A stretch of DNA of 64,000 nt. Source: GCA-002050365 sp964237235. Its GTDB lineage: Bacteria; Acidobacteriota; Blastocatellia; Pyrinomonadales; Pyrinomonadaceae. The notes below the pieces were generated by a model, which worked only from the letters and a program-made list of their open reading frames with translations, did no database searches and was not told where the DNA came from. Position 1 is the stretch's first letter; each line of letters opens with the position of its first letter. A program made the position numbers and the translations under genes. Of the stretch, positions 16,636-25,625 are shown one piece after another. Where the stretch lies: assembly GCA_964237235.1 (NCBI GenBank), contig CAXSGY010000003.1, positions 186,001 through 250,000 on the forward strand, read 5' to 3'.

Positions 16636-17994
16636 TTATTGGGCGCAGCCGTTCGGCACGACGCGGATTAACGCCGCGAGCGCGTCAACGCGGCTCGTTT
16701 TTATTCTGATCGGCTCGCCGCGCGAATTTTTTCTGGTCGGATGGTCGTAATCCAATTCAAAACCGGAATCCTTTATTTGTTCGACGACGTTCGCCGGAGC
16801 GCAGCTTGGAAATTTCGATTTAACCAGGGCGGCGATGCCCGAAACAACCGGCGCGGACATCGAAGTTCCGCTCCAAACTCCGTAACGCCCGCCCGGAATC
16901 GCGCTGACGATGTCTTCGCCCGGCGCGACGACCTCGACCCAATGTCTTTCAAAACTCGAAAAATCGGCGAGCGCGTCGAAACGGTTGACCGCGCCGACCG
17001 CCAGCAAAGCGTCGAGCGTTTCCGCCGCCGGAAAGATTTTCTGCGGTTCGCCGTCCGCGCCCAGACGGTCGCCGCCGTTGCCCGCGCCCGAAGCGACGAG
17101 CAGGCGGCGCGTGCCGAGTTCGGCGAAATGCTTTCCACTGATTGTCTCGCCGTTGTCGCAGGCATCAATCAAATCCTTCAAAACTTCGACGTTATCGGGA
17201 TAACCGAAGCTGATATTGATGACATTCGCGCCGTGTTGCGCCGCCCAGATAATCGCCGCCGTGACGCGCCAGAGTTCGCCTTCGCCGTTCGCGTCAAGCA
17301 CGCGAATCGGCATAATTTTCGCGTCCGGCGCGACGAGCGCGACGATGCCGGCGACGTGCGTGCCGTGTCCGTATGCGCCTTGCCGCAGCGCGCCGACTTC
17401 GCCCGGATTCGTGTCGTTGTCAACAAAATCGTAACCGGCGACTAATTTTCCGTTAAAAGCCGGATGCGTCAAATCAATTCCCGTGTCGAGAACCGCGACG
17501 GTGACACCCGCGCCGCGCGAAGAATTCTGCGCTTCCTTCAATCGAATTTTATCGGGAAACCACTGCCGCGCGTAACCTTTTCCGCTGCCGCCGACCGCCC
17601 AAGAGTGTCCGACCGCCCACGAATGTCCGATTGTCCAAGGCAAATTTTCGCGCTCCGCCGCCGATAATTTTCGATTGACTTCCGGTTTGGCAATCCGCGC
17701 GTCGTTTTTCATTAAACCGACAATTTGCGTCGGCGTATTGCCGTCGGCGATTTGCATCCGAAAAGTCGGCGGCGTTCCGACTTGTCCGAGCGGCGCGGGA
17801 TTCAGTCCGTATTGCGCGGCAATCGCCGACAAATTCGACGGATTAGCGAGTTCAAAGATAACTTCGTTCGCAACGCAGTCGCAATTCGTCGTCTGCGCTG
17901 AAACGGATCGCTCGAAGCGTCCGGCAAAAGAGATAAAAACGAGCGCGAAAATTAAAACCGTCCGCCCCCAATTATTTTTTACGAATTCGTTCAT
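16636..17994 (-). CDS. Exported subtilisin-like serine protease (S8)
   Basis: 452 residues. Signal peptide at about 1-33 (ending SVSAQ). An I9-type prosegment (about 40-110) precedes the catalytic domain with Asp170 (VAVLDTGID), His210 (YGHGTHVAG) and Ser378 (SGTSMSAP). The oxyanion Asn lies in ASGAGNGGD. Between prosegment and catalytic domain there is a triple hexapeptide repeat WTIGHS-WAVGHS-WAVGGS (about 120-137). The enzyme should act outside the cell or in the periplasm after removal of the prosegment. It has its own terminator. Confidence 0.9.
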   Translation of the reverse strand: MNEFVKNNWGRTVLIFALVFISFAGRFERSVSAQTTNCDCVANEVIFELANPSNLSAIAAQYGLNPAPLGQVGTPPTFRMQIADGNTPTQIVGLMKNDARIAKPEVNRKLSAAERENLPWTIGHSWAVGHSWAVGGSGKGYARQWFPDKIRLKEAQNSSRGAGVTVAVLDTGIDLTHPAFNGKLVAGYDFVDNDTNPGEVGALRQGAYGHGTHVAGIVALVAPDAKIMPIRVLDANGEGELWRVTAAIIWAAQHGANVINISFGYPDNVEVLKDLIDACDNGETISGKHFAELGTRRLLVASGAGNGGDRLGADGEPQKIFPAAETLDALLAVGAVNRFDALADFSSFERHWVEVVAPGEDIVSAIPGGRYGVWSGTSMSAPVVSGIAALVKSKFPSCAPANVVEQIKDSGFELDYDHPTRKNSRGEPIRIKTSRVDALAALIRVVPNGCAQ

Positions 17995-18073
17995 TATTGT
18001 TCCTGAAAATCGCGCGCAAGTTCTCCGTCCGATACACAGTGCGTCCTGACTCGCAAAAAAGACGCGAGAAAAT

Positions 18074-18103
18074 AAAAAAAGCGAAGAAAGAAAACTTTTC
18101 GCG
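18074..18103 (-). terminator. Intrinsic terminator of the CHAT gene
   Basis: GCGAA/TTCGC stem (18081-18085 with 18098-18102) followed on the minus strand by seven T residues, starting at the stop codon of the CHAT gene. Confidence 0.55.
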
Positions 18104-20914
18104 TTATCTGCCGATTAAAGCGAACGGCGACCAGAAATACGGATGCGCGCCGCGCTCGATAAAATTAATTTGAGCCGCTTTTAGAGATGCCGAAGCGGTT
18201 TTGCCGCGTTGCAAGTTTTTGTAAAAATCCGCCGTCAATTCGGCGGTCGCTGCGTCGTTCACCGTCCACAAACTCAGAATCAAAGATTTCGCGCCTGCCG
18301 AGAGAAAACCTCTCGCTAATCCTAAAATTTCTTCGCCCGCGAAAATTTTGTGCAAGCCCGTTTCACACGCGCTGAGCGTAACGATTTCGGCTTTCAGACG
18401 CTGCGAATAAATATCGCGCGCCGTGATCCAGCCGTCGGCTAAATGGAGACTTGAAAACAACGGATTTTCGGGACGAAATTGTCCGTGACAAGCCAGATGC
18501 AGAACGTCGAATTTAGCGGCGTTTTCCGCATAAGCCGCAAACGTCGCCTGTGCGCCGGTCAGAATTTTCGAGTCGGCGAAGATGTTTTCGAGGCTTTCGA
18601 TTTCTCGCTTGATTTGCGGAACGCGCTCGTCGGCGAAACCGATTAATAAAGCGTTTTTCAATTTTCGCTTCGGTTTCGAAGCCAGAAACTGCCAGACGGT
18701 CGCGCTCGGCGCGTAAACTATTTCGCGCGTTTCGATTTGATATTTCGCGCCGTCGAACAGCGCGTGAAACGGAACGTAATGAAGTCCGCCGACCGGCACG
18801 ATTATCAAATCAAGGCTGCCGGTAAAATCCGCCAGCGGCGCGAGAAGTTTTTCGTATAATTTTCGCAGATAAAAATCGGCGCGTTTTTTGAGTTCGGGCA
18901 GAAAAGATTCGGGCATTTTCGCGCCGTAACGCAGGCTGCCGAACTGAAATCGCAAATCTTCAAGCAGCGCGAGAACTTCGCTTTCTTTGCCCAGATCGGC
19001 GGCGAAATGAATCGTTTCGGCGGTGACGATGAAAGCCGACAAATCGCCGTCGAAATTAACGAATTCCAACAAAGCCCTTCGTTGACCCAGATCGTTTTGC
19101 AAACGCTCGAAATCTAAAAAATCCGGCAAACGGGATTTTGCTTCGGCGGTGCTTGAGATTTGGCGCATCACATCGGCGATGCGCTTTTCGCGCCTTTTCG
19201 CTTCCGACTGCAGTTTTTCGACTTCCGCTTCGTCGGCGCGATCCAAACGACTGTAAAACCAATTTAACTCTTCGCGCAACGCTTCTAATTTGCGCGTCAA
19301 TTTTGTCGAAGCGTCGTTTCGGCTGGCGTTTGCCGTCCGAATTTCAGCATTGCTCAAACTTTCCGCCAGAGAACGCGCCCGCGCTTTTTCAATCGTCGAA
19401 AACGCTTTTTCCAGGTTGTGTTCCGTCAGATAAATCTTCGCCAGATGCTCGAACGGCGCGAGTTTATCCGCCAGAAAAGCCATCCGAAATTCCTCCGCCG
19501 CCAGCGGCGCGCGAAGCGTTTCGATCAACTCGATTGCCCGCGCGAAATGCCCGGCGGCTTGCCGGTAATTTTTCTTCTCGACGGCGATTTTACCGAGCGA
19601 GATTTGCGCCGCCTGCGCCGTATTCGATTGTTCCTGTTCGATTGATTCGGCGGAAATTCGAGCGAGCATTTTTCGCGCCTTTTCGCCGTCACCCAAATTT
19701 CGCAAGGCTTCGGCTTGAAGATATTGAGCGAGCAGCAGATTCCGCCGATTCTCCGTTTGATTGAGAAATATCTCGGCTTCTTCGGCTAATCGCAATGCTT
19801 TTTGATGATTTCGTAAATCGAGTTCGAGCTTCGATTCGTTTAATTTGACCGCCGCCGCGCCGACTTTATTTTTTTCCAAAACATAAAGCCGCGCCGACTT
19901 TTTTAATTCGCGCCGCGCCGTTCGCGTGTCATTCAAAAGAGCCGCGACCCGACCGAAATTTGCCCGCGCTCTGGCTTCCTCGCCCTGTAAATTCAGTTCG
20001 CGCAATCTGCCGGCGATTTTTTCGTAAATCGAAGCGGCTTCAATCGTCAGGTTTAATTCGAGATAAATACCGGCGATTTCAAGTTCGGCGATTGCCGTCT
20101 GATGAGGCATTTTCAATGAATCGTATTTTTGTCTGGATTTTTCAAAAAAATTTAACGCCTTATCGTATTTACCTCTAAAAAGAGCGAGATTTCCCATACT
20201 CGCTTCGATTTCCGCTTCGGTGACAAACATTTCCGCTTTTTTTGCGTGACGCAGTGCCTGCGCGTAAAAATCTTCCGCTTTTCTGAATTGATTAAGCGCG
20301 GCGTAGGTAATCGCAAGACCGTTTTTCGCCATCGTCAGCCACGACATTTCATTGTTTTTAAGAAAGCGTTCGTAAGCCGAAAAATAAAATTTTTCAGCCG
20401 CCGTATGAAGTTCACGCCGCGAAGCGATGTTTCCGAGATTGATCTCGATTTTTCCGGATGTGAGTTCGTCACCGTATTTTTCAATAATTTTCAGAGCCTT
20501 TTTCCCGCACTTGAACGCTTCTCGATAGTGTCCGAGCGAGCCGAGCGCGTAAAGTTTGGCAACCTGAGTTTGCGCGGATTCGTATTCTTTGTTAATTTTC
20601 AGAAAAATTTGCGCGGCTTTGTCGAGATTTTCGATTGATGAAGCACTTTTCCCGCGCGTTAAATCGGCGATGCCGGAAACCCAGAGCGAAAGAGCTTCGA
20701 TTTCTTCGGTCGGATTAAGTTTAACTAAATTTTTGAGTATCTGCGCCGCCTTTCGCACTCTTTTCGGTTCGTTTGTCCAGGATTTATAGTAAGAATCTTT
20801 CAGAGCCTGCGCGAGCTTGAGAAAATCCGTCCCGGAAATAGATTTCAGCAGGGATTTGCGGGCTGATTCGGTTTTCGCGTTAATGAGTTTTTCAGCCGTT
20901 TCCTGTAGATTCAT
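18104..20914 (-). CDS. TPR-CHAT protein (caspase-like peptidase fold)
   Basis: 936 residues from the ATG at 20914; an upstream TTG at 20953 is less likely because a hairpin lies between them. Roughly residues 30-480 are tetratricopeptide repeats, followed by a coiled-coil stretch and a C-terminal CHAT domain (about 640-936). The CHAT dyad is present: His810 in LHLACHGQF and Cys850 in TLSACETG. CHAT proteins are relatives of separase/caspase; some are proteases activated in defence or programmed death (for instance Craspase-linked TPR-CHAT), but many have no known role. It lies downstream of an ECF sigma factor and a small accessory protein on the same strand. Confidence 0.9.
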   Translation of the reverse strand: MNLQETAEKLINAKTESARKSLLKSISGTDFLKLAQALKDSYYKSWTNEPKRVRKAAQILKNLVKLNPTEEIEALSLWVSGIADLTRGKSASSIENLDKAAQIFLKINKEYESAQTQVAKLYALGSLGHYREAFKCGKKALKIIEKYGDELTSGKIEINLGNIASRRELHTAAEKFYFSAYERFLKNNEMSWLTMAKNGLAITYAALNQFRKAEDFYAQALRHAKKAEMFVTEAEIEASMGNLALFRGKYDKALNFFEKSRQKYDSLKMPHQTAIAELEIAGIYLELNLTIEAASIYEKIAGRLRELNLQGEEARARANFGRVAALLNDTRTARRELKKSARLYVLEKNKVGAAAVKLNESKLELDLRNHQKALRLAEEAEIFLNQTENRRNLLLAQYLQAEALRNLGDGEKARKMLARISAESIEQEQSNTAQAAQISLGKIAVEKKNYRQAAGHFARAIELIETLRAPLAAEEFRMAFLADKLAPFEHLAKIYLTEHNLEKAFSTIEKARARSLAESLSNAEIRTANASRNDASTKLTRKLEALREELNWFYSRLDRADEAEVEKLQSEAKRREKRIADVMRQISSTAEAKSRLPDFLDFERLQNDLGQRRALLEFVNFDGDLSAFIVTAETIHFAADLGKESEVLALLEDLRFQFGSLRYGAKMPESFLPELKKRADFYLRKLYEKLLAPLADFTGSLDLIIVPVGGLHYVPFHALFDGAKYQIETREIVYAPSATVWQFLASKPKRKLKNALLIGFADERVPQIKREIESLENIFADSKILTGAQATFAAYAENAAKFDVLHLACHGQFRPENPLFSSLHLADGWITARDIYSQRLKAEIVTLSACETGLHKIFAGEEILGLARGFLSAGAKSLILSLWTVNDAATAELTADFYKNLQRGKTASASLKAAQINFIERGAHPYFWSPFALIGR

Positions 20915-20934
20915 AAATTGATTCTCGGCAAATT

Positions 20935-20965
20935 CAAAAGAAAAGGCGAGCAAAAAGCCCGCCTT
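20935..20965 (-). terminator. Hairpin with T tract between the accessory gene and the CHAT gene
   Basis: On the minus strand AAGGCG and CGCCTT (20960-20965, 20943-20948) form a stem with inner pairing GGC/GCT-like and a T-rich tail. It sits only about 20 bases before the CHAT ATG, so it could act as a terminator or attenuator for the CHAT gene. Confidence 0.5.
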
Positions 20966-21040
20966 CCCGAGTTTAATTCAACATTAATTATTAACGAAAA
21001 AGAGAAATTCAGCTTTCGCCGCTCAACAATTCCAAAGCGA

Positions 21041-21529
21041 TTATTCCAGCTTCAAATTTTCAACGACAATTTCCTTTTCGCCGTTTTGTAAAAGCAATCT
21101 GTATTCGCCGCCGGGAATATCTGCCAACTTGAATTCGCTGTTTTCATTCGTCGTCGCTTCAAAATCGCCGAGCAGGACGCGGCGATTGGCAAAATCTTCG
21201 CCCAGGATTTGCCCGTGCAGATTAAACCCGTTTTCGGTTTGCGCGATCCGTATGTCCAGAATATTTTCGCCCGCTTGAAACAGCATTTGACGCGCTTGCG
21301 AATTGGCGGCGGAACGCTCGCCGAAAACCGCTTGATTGGGCGCGAGATTTGCTTGTAAACTCGCCAGAATTCTTTGCGGAAATGAAACTTTCGGTTCGAC
21401 GACGCGCGAACGAAAAATATTTTTCGACCAGCGAATCGCGTCCGCCGGCGCGTCAACTGATTTGTCCGCTCGCATCAGTTCGATTACTCGTTCTATTTCC
21501 TTTTCGTTCGGTTCGCTCATCAATTTCAT
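21041..21529 (-). CDS. Accessory protein between ECF sigma factor and CHAT gene
   Basis: 162 residues from the ATG at 21529 (GGA seven bases before it). The first third is helical and hydrophilic (MKLMSEPNEKEIERVIELMR), resembling the short N-terminal cytoplasmic part of anti-sigma-like proteins. The C-terminal 60 residues look like a small beta domain of the carboxypeptidase-regulatory type (GQILGEDFANRRVLLGDFEA ... LADIPGGEYRLLL). No membrane segment is seen. It may modulate the sigma factor or deliver a signal to the CHAT protein; I do not recognise a named family. Confidence 0.6.
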   Translation of the reverse strand: MKLMSEPNEKEIERVIELMRADKSVDAPADAIRWSKNIFRSRVVEPKVSFPQRILASLQANLAPNQAVFGERSAANSQARQMLFQAGENILDIRIAQTENGFNLHGQILGEDFANRRVLLGDFEATTNENSEFKLADIPGGEYRLLLQNGEKEIVVENLKLE

Positions 21530-21695
21530 TATTTTCCGCCTCACCGTTTAACAGTGCAAGCGGAGACGCGAAAAAGACGAATGTTAAAGTGAAAATGTGA
21601 AAAAGCGAAAAATTTTTGTCTCTAAAATTTCGCGCGGCTTGTTTAATTTTCGGTCTTCGCTTTTTTCTATTTTTTATCTTTTATCTTTTTCACTT

Positions 21696-22289
21696 TTAAC
21701 CCTTCAAAATTTTCGCCAGCTTTTTCAAACATCTGGCTCTGAGCGGGCTGATGCTCGTTTCGCCGACGTTGATTTGGTCGGCGACTTCGAGATAAGTCGC
21801 CGCCGGTTCGCGCAAATAGATCATCGAAAGAATAGTCCGGCATTTTTCCTCTAATTTTTTCAGCGCGGTTCTGATTAGATGCTGTTGTTCGAGTTCGATT
21901 AAAAGTACGTCGGCGAGCGGCGCGGCATCCGGCAAATTGGCGGTCTGCGCTTCGATTTCTTCCGCAACGGCTGCCGCGCCTGAATTTTTTTCGCCGCGAA
22001 TCGCGCCCCAGGTTTTGAATTTCGCGGTCGTCACGAGCCACGCGCGAATTTTTTCCGGCTGTTCGATTTCGTCTAATTTTTCAAACAGCGTTAGAAAAAC
22101 TTCCTGCAAAATATCCGCCGACTGCGCTTCGGACAAACCGGCGCGGCGCGGCACGGTGAAAATCAAGCGTTGAAATCGTTCGACGAGTTCGTCCCACGCG
22201 TTCTGGTCGCCGCGCCGACACGCTTTAACGAGTTCGACATCGCTTTTTTCCAAGCTCGGTGCCGGAAATTCTTCGGAAATACCTGTCAT
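21696..22289 (-). CDS. ECF-type RNA polymerase sigma factor
   Basis: 197 residues. Region 2 is visible as DQNAWDELVERFQRLIFTVP and SADILQEVFLTLFEKLDEI, and region 4 as an HTH near the C-terminus (LREPAATYLEVADQINVGET). There is no region 3, as expected for extracytoplasmic-function sigma factors. It is first in a likely operon with the accessory protein and the TPR-CHAT gene; the 150-base gap to the accessory gene is AT-rich. The probable role is to transcribe its own operon in response to a signal. Confidence 0.9.
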   Translation of the reverse strand: MTGISEEFPAPSLEKSDVELVKACRRGDQNAWDELVERFQRLIFTVPRRAGLSEAQSADILQEVFLTLFEKLDEIEQPEKIRAWLVTTAKFKTWGAIRGEKNSGAAAVAEEIEAQTANLPDAAPLADVLLIELEQQHLIRTALKKLEEKCRTILSMIYLREPAATYLEVADQINVGETSISPLRARCLKKLAKILKG

Positions 22290-22358
22290 TGCTTAAAAAG
22301 AATAAACGAAAAAAACTCGCAGAAGCAATAAAACGACTTAAGATTTCGCGCGTAAAAT

Positions 22359-23129
22359 TTAAATCGCAAATTCGGCGACGACCGGCGTGTGATCCGAGGG
22401 TCGTTCCGCGCCGCGCGGTTCACGGTCAATCCGACAATCAACGCATTTTTTCGCCAGATTTTCCGAAGTCCAGATGTGATCAATGCGCAAGCCCTGATTT
22501 TTATAAAACGCGCCCTCGCGGTAATTCCACCACGAAAATTCCCGCGCGTCGCCGTTTTTTTCGCGGAAAACGTCCACGAAACCCCATTGTTTGACGTGGT
22601 GAATCGCCGCGCGTTCGGGCTTTGAAAAATGCAGTTTGCCTTCCCACGCGGCGACGCTCCACACATCGCGCTCGTCGGGCGCGACGTTGAAATCGCCGCA
22701 CAGCAAAACGTCCGAATCCTTCGCGCAGGTCGCGTCGAAAAATTTACGCAGACGTTGCAGCCAATCCAATTTAAAGGTGAATTTATCCGACCAAAGCTCG
22801 GTGCCGTTCGGAATGTATGTGTTGACGATGCGTATGTTTTCGACGGTTGCCGCTATCAATCTTTTCGGCGCGTCCGCGTCGTCGTCCGGGAAACTTTTCT
22901 GCACGTCTGTAATTTCGCGGTTCGCCAGAATCGCCACGCCGTTGTAGGATTTCTGACCGAAAAACTCAACGTTGTAGCCGGCTTGCTCGATTTCCGCAAA
23001 GGGAAATTTTTCGTCAACGCATTTGGTTTCCTGCAAACACAAAACGTCGGTTTCGGTCGTTTTGAGCCAATTCAAAACCTGTTCGAGCCGGATGGCGATG
23101 GAATTGACATTCCAGGTGGCGATTTTCAT
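22359..23129 (-). CDS. xthA: Exodeoxyribonuclease III
   Basis: 256 residues, the usual length. AP endonuclease and 3'-exonuclease in base excision repair. Motifs: MKIATWNVNSI at the start, LCLQETK (metal-binding Glu), the GDFNVAPDERDVW block with catalytic Asp/Asn, and the final SDHTPV with the catalytic histidine. It lies upstream of the accessory sigma-CHAT cluster but has a different role. Confidence 0.95.
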   Translation of the reverse strand: MKIATWNVNSIAIRLEQVLNWLKTTETDVLCLQETKCVDEKFPFAEIEQAGYNVEFFGQKSYNGVAILANREITDVQKSFPDDDADAPKRLIAATVENIRIVNTYIPNGTELWSDKFTFKLDWLQRLRKFFDATCAKDSDVLLCGDFNVAPDERDVWSVAAWEGKLHFSKPERAAIHHVKQWGFVDVFREKNGDAREFSWWNYREGAFYKNQGLRIDHIWTSENLAKKCVDCRIDREPRGAERPSDHTPVVAEFAI

Positions 23130-23130
23130 A

Positions 23131-23336
23131 AAAACTAAAAACTAAAAGTGAAAAACTAAAAATGAAAAATCCCTCAATAAGCAAGAGTTTTTTGACCGCG
23201 AAACGCTTTCGGATTTTCGACGCGCGGTCAAAAATCGCCTGCTTGACGATTTGATTATTTTGAGCCTGCTTCTAAAAACTAAAAATCAAAGAAATAAAAT
23301 TTTTCACTTTTAATTTTTCACTTTTCACTTTTAGTT
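23131..23336. repeat. Period-7 CTAAAAA-type repeats flanking a palindrome
   Basis: AACTAAA-type heptads run at 23131-23166 and, mixed with TTCACTTTTAA units, at 23274-23336. Between them a 12-bp inverted repeat TTTTTGACCGCG/CGCGGTCAAAAA (23189-23200, 23223-23234) could form a hairpin downstream of the methyltransferase gene. Confidence 0.55.
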
Positions 23337-24271
23337 TTCCCGCTGTTTCGTTCCCAAAAAACGCCGTCGGCAAAGCCCTGGATCGTTTTGTCGGTTTCGG
23401 CTAAAGCGAGTCGTTTTTCCGCCAGCAGACAAAAATCTTCCTCCGATTCGACGGCGACGAAACGACGGTTTAATTTTTTGGCGACGACGGCGGTCGTGCC
23501 GCTGCCGGCGAACGGATCGAAAATCGAATCGTTTTCGTTGGTCGAAGCGAGTATTATTTTCGCAAGCAGTTTTTCGGGCTTTTGCGTCGGATGAACGGTG
23601 TTTTCGGACATAGACCAAAACGGCACGGTCAAATCAGTCCACAAATTCGACGGCGCGGTCAAACGAAAATTTCCGTCGCCGGACTTTTCCCAATCCTTCG
23701 GCGCGCCGTTTTCATCAACATACGGCGCGCGAACCCGGCGTTTGGTTTTCACATTTTCGAGATTAAAAACGTATTCGTCGGACGCGGTGAAAAACCATAT
23801 ATCTTCCGAAGCGTTTTTCCAATTTCGCGCCGCGCCGCGCCCCTTTTCGCGCTCCCAGGTGATGCGGTTTCGTAAATTGAAATAACGCGCGCCGACGCGC
23901 TGAATCGCGCTCGACGAACGCCAATCGCCGCAAATATAAATCGAAGCCGTCGGCTTTAAAAGTTTTATCGTTAATTTCAGCCACGAATCAAGCCACGCTT
24001 CATAATCTTCGACCGAAGTTTGCCGGAACGAATTCGCGCCGAAATTTTTCGTTAAATTATACGGCGGATCGGCGAAGAGCAAATCGAATTTTCGCGCGGG
24101 CAGTTTTTCTATAACTTCAAAAGCGTCACCGCAGACGATTTTATCGCGGCACGTTTTAAAATTATCCATTGTCGGACGGACGAGACGTTTTTTGTAAATT
24201 TCGATTTCCGGCGCGGCAAGCGTCATTGTGCGGTTGCGCGATGCGCGCATCTTTTCGTCGGCAGCAGTCAT
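23318..24271 (-). CDS. Orphan DNA methyltransferase, beta class (N6-adenine or N4-cytosine)
   Basis: 317 residues. The catalytic motif IV DPPY lies near the N-terminus (68-71) and the AdoMet-binding motif I FDPFAGSGTT near the C-terminus, which is the order of beta-class enzymes; the segment between them is the target-recognition domain. Several starts are possible (Met1, Met35); Met35 would leave only the conserved part. No restriction endonuclease gene is adjacent, so this may be a solitary methylase with a regulatory or epigenetic role. Target sequence unknown. Confidence 0.85.
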   Translation of the reverse strand: MTAADEKMRASRNRTMTLAAPEIEIYKKRLVRPTMDNFKTCRDKIVCGDAFEVIEKLPARKFDLLFADPPYNLTKNFGANSFRQTSVEDYEAWLDSWLKLTIKLLKPTASIYICGDWRSSSAIQRVGARYFNLRNRITWEREKGRGAARNWKNASEDIWFFTASDEYVFNLENVKTKRRVRAPYVDENGAPKDWEKSGDGNFRLTAPSNLWTDLTVPFWSMSENTVHPTQKPEKLLAKIILASTNENDSIFDPFAGSGTTAVVAKKLNRRFVAVESEEDFCLLAEKRLALAETDKTIQGFADGVFWERNSGKTKSEK

Positions 24272-24305
24272 AAACGCTTTATAAGAACGACTTTAACACA
24301 AAATT

Positions 24306-25442
24306 TTAGTCGGCGAGCAGCAGCGCGCCGATCAGCGCGGCGCGGCGCGCAACGTCTTCAACGAAAACGAATTCTTCGAGCGTATGCGCGCCGCCGCCGG
24401 AGATGCCCAAACCGTCGAGAACCGGAACGCCGAGCGCGGCGACGAAATTGCCGTCCGACGCGCCGCCGACCTGCGTTTCATCTAATCTGAAACCCAAGTT
24501 TCCGGCGATGAAACGCGCTTTTTTGTAAAGCGCGGCGACGCTTTCGTTGCGCTCGAGCGGCGGACGATTTAACCCGCCCGAAAGTTCGAGCGAAATCTTC
24601 GGGTCGTAGCTTTGTAAATTTTTCAGCGTCTTTTCGATGCTTTCCGCTTCCGCCATCGAAGCGAAGCGCACATCAATCGAGCATTCGGCGTGTTCGGGAA
24701 TAACATTCGTCGCCGTGCCGCCGTCAATCGTGCAGACGTTGGCGGTCGTGCCGGTTTCGAGATTGTTTAACGAATGTATGCGCTCGATTTGCCTTGCCAA
24801 TTCCAAAATCGCCGACGCGCCGCGTTCCGGTTCGAGTCCGGCGTGCGCCGGAACGCCGCGCGCCCGCAAAACATAACTCGCCGTTCCTTTGCGTCCGGTT
24901 TTGACTTTGCCCGCCGCCGAAGGCTCGCAGACCAGGCAAAACTCCGCACGTCCGGCTTCGCGCTCGACAATCGCACGTCCGGTTTGACTGCCGGTTTCTT
25001 CGTCGCAGGAAAGCAGAATCGTTATGGGTCGCGCCGGTTTCAAATCAAGCGCAGCAAACGCCTTTAGAATCTCGAACATAAGCGCGCAGTTCGCCTTCAT
25101 ATCGAAAATTCCGCCGCCGTAAAATTTTCCGTTTTCGATGCGCGTCGGATTTCTCAATTTCGCGCCGACGGGATGAACGGTGTCGGTGTGTCCGAGCAGT
25201 AAAATGGGTTTTTCGTTTGAGTTTGAAAAAGCGCGAACGATCAGATGCTCGCCGAGATTTTCGACGGCGATTGTTTCGATTTTCAAGTCGAGTGCTGTTT
25301 TTTCGGCTTCAATTTTGAGACGTTCGACGACGGAACTGCTTCCGGCAAAACAATTGGAAGGTGATTCGATTTCGACGATTTCACGAATCAAATCCAGAAT
25401 TTCCTTTTGTTTCGCGTTGAAATAGTCGAGCAAAATTTTCAT
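24306..25442 (-). CDS. M20 family metallopeptidase (carboxypeptidase G2/ArgE-like)
   Basis: 378 residues. The two-zinc M20 fold shows GHTDTVHP (His85, Asp87), GGGIFDMKANCA (Asp114), SCDEETGS (Glu148/149) and ERG in the dimerisation domain. No signal peptide, so cytoplasmic. Most similar in motif pattern to glutamate carboxypeptidase/ArgE-DapE-type amidohydrolases that remove an acyl group or terminal glutamate. The exact substrate cannot be decided. Confidence 0.88.
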   Translation of the reverse strand: MKILLDYFNAKQKEILDLIREIVEIESPSNCFAGSSSVVERLKIEAEKTALDLKIETIAVENLGEHLIVRAFSNSNEKPILLLGHTDTVHPVGAKLRNPTRIENGKFYGGGIFDMKANCALMFEILKAFAALDLKPARPITILLSCDEETGSQTGRAIVEREAGRAEFCLVCEPSAAGKVKTGRKGTASYVLRARGVPAHAGLEPERGASAILELARQIERIHSLNNLETGTTANVCTIDGGTATNVIPEHAECSIDVRFASMAEAESIEKTLKNLQSYDPKISLELSGGLNRPPLERNESVAALYKKARFIAGNLGFRLDETQVGGASDGNFVAALGVPVLDGLGISGGGAHTLEEFVFVEDVARRAALIGALLLAD

Positions 25443-25473
25443 AAATTGCCGTATGAAAAATTAAGAAGAGAAA

Positions 25474-25557
25474 TGCGGACGAATGGAATCGAACCATCAC
25501 GAGCTAATGCCCACAGGCTTCTGAGACCTGCGCGTCTACCAGTTCCGCCACGTCCGC
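25474..25557 (-). tRNA. tRNA-Leu (anticodon CAG)
   Basis: 84 bases on the minus strand fold as a class II tRNA. The acceptor stem pairs GCGGACG with CGTCCGC, and the discriminator base is A. The anticodon loop CTCAGAA gives CAG, complementary to plus-strand CTG at 25521-25523. A long variable arm (GTGGGCATTAGCTCGTG) and a TTCGATT T-loop are visible. CCA is not encoded. No integrase or attachment duplication is seen beside it. Confidence 0.95.
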
Positions 25558-25625
25558 GCGAGAATTGGAAAAATTAGAATACAATTTGCCGCTGCAAATG
25601 GCAAAAGTGGAAACTCTCTTCCCGC

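Noticed and set aside
25443..25625. tRNA-Leu as an attachment site for an integrated element
   Set aside because: No duplicated tRNA 3' end and no integrase gene lie beside it; the neighbours are ordinary chromosomal genes.
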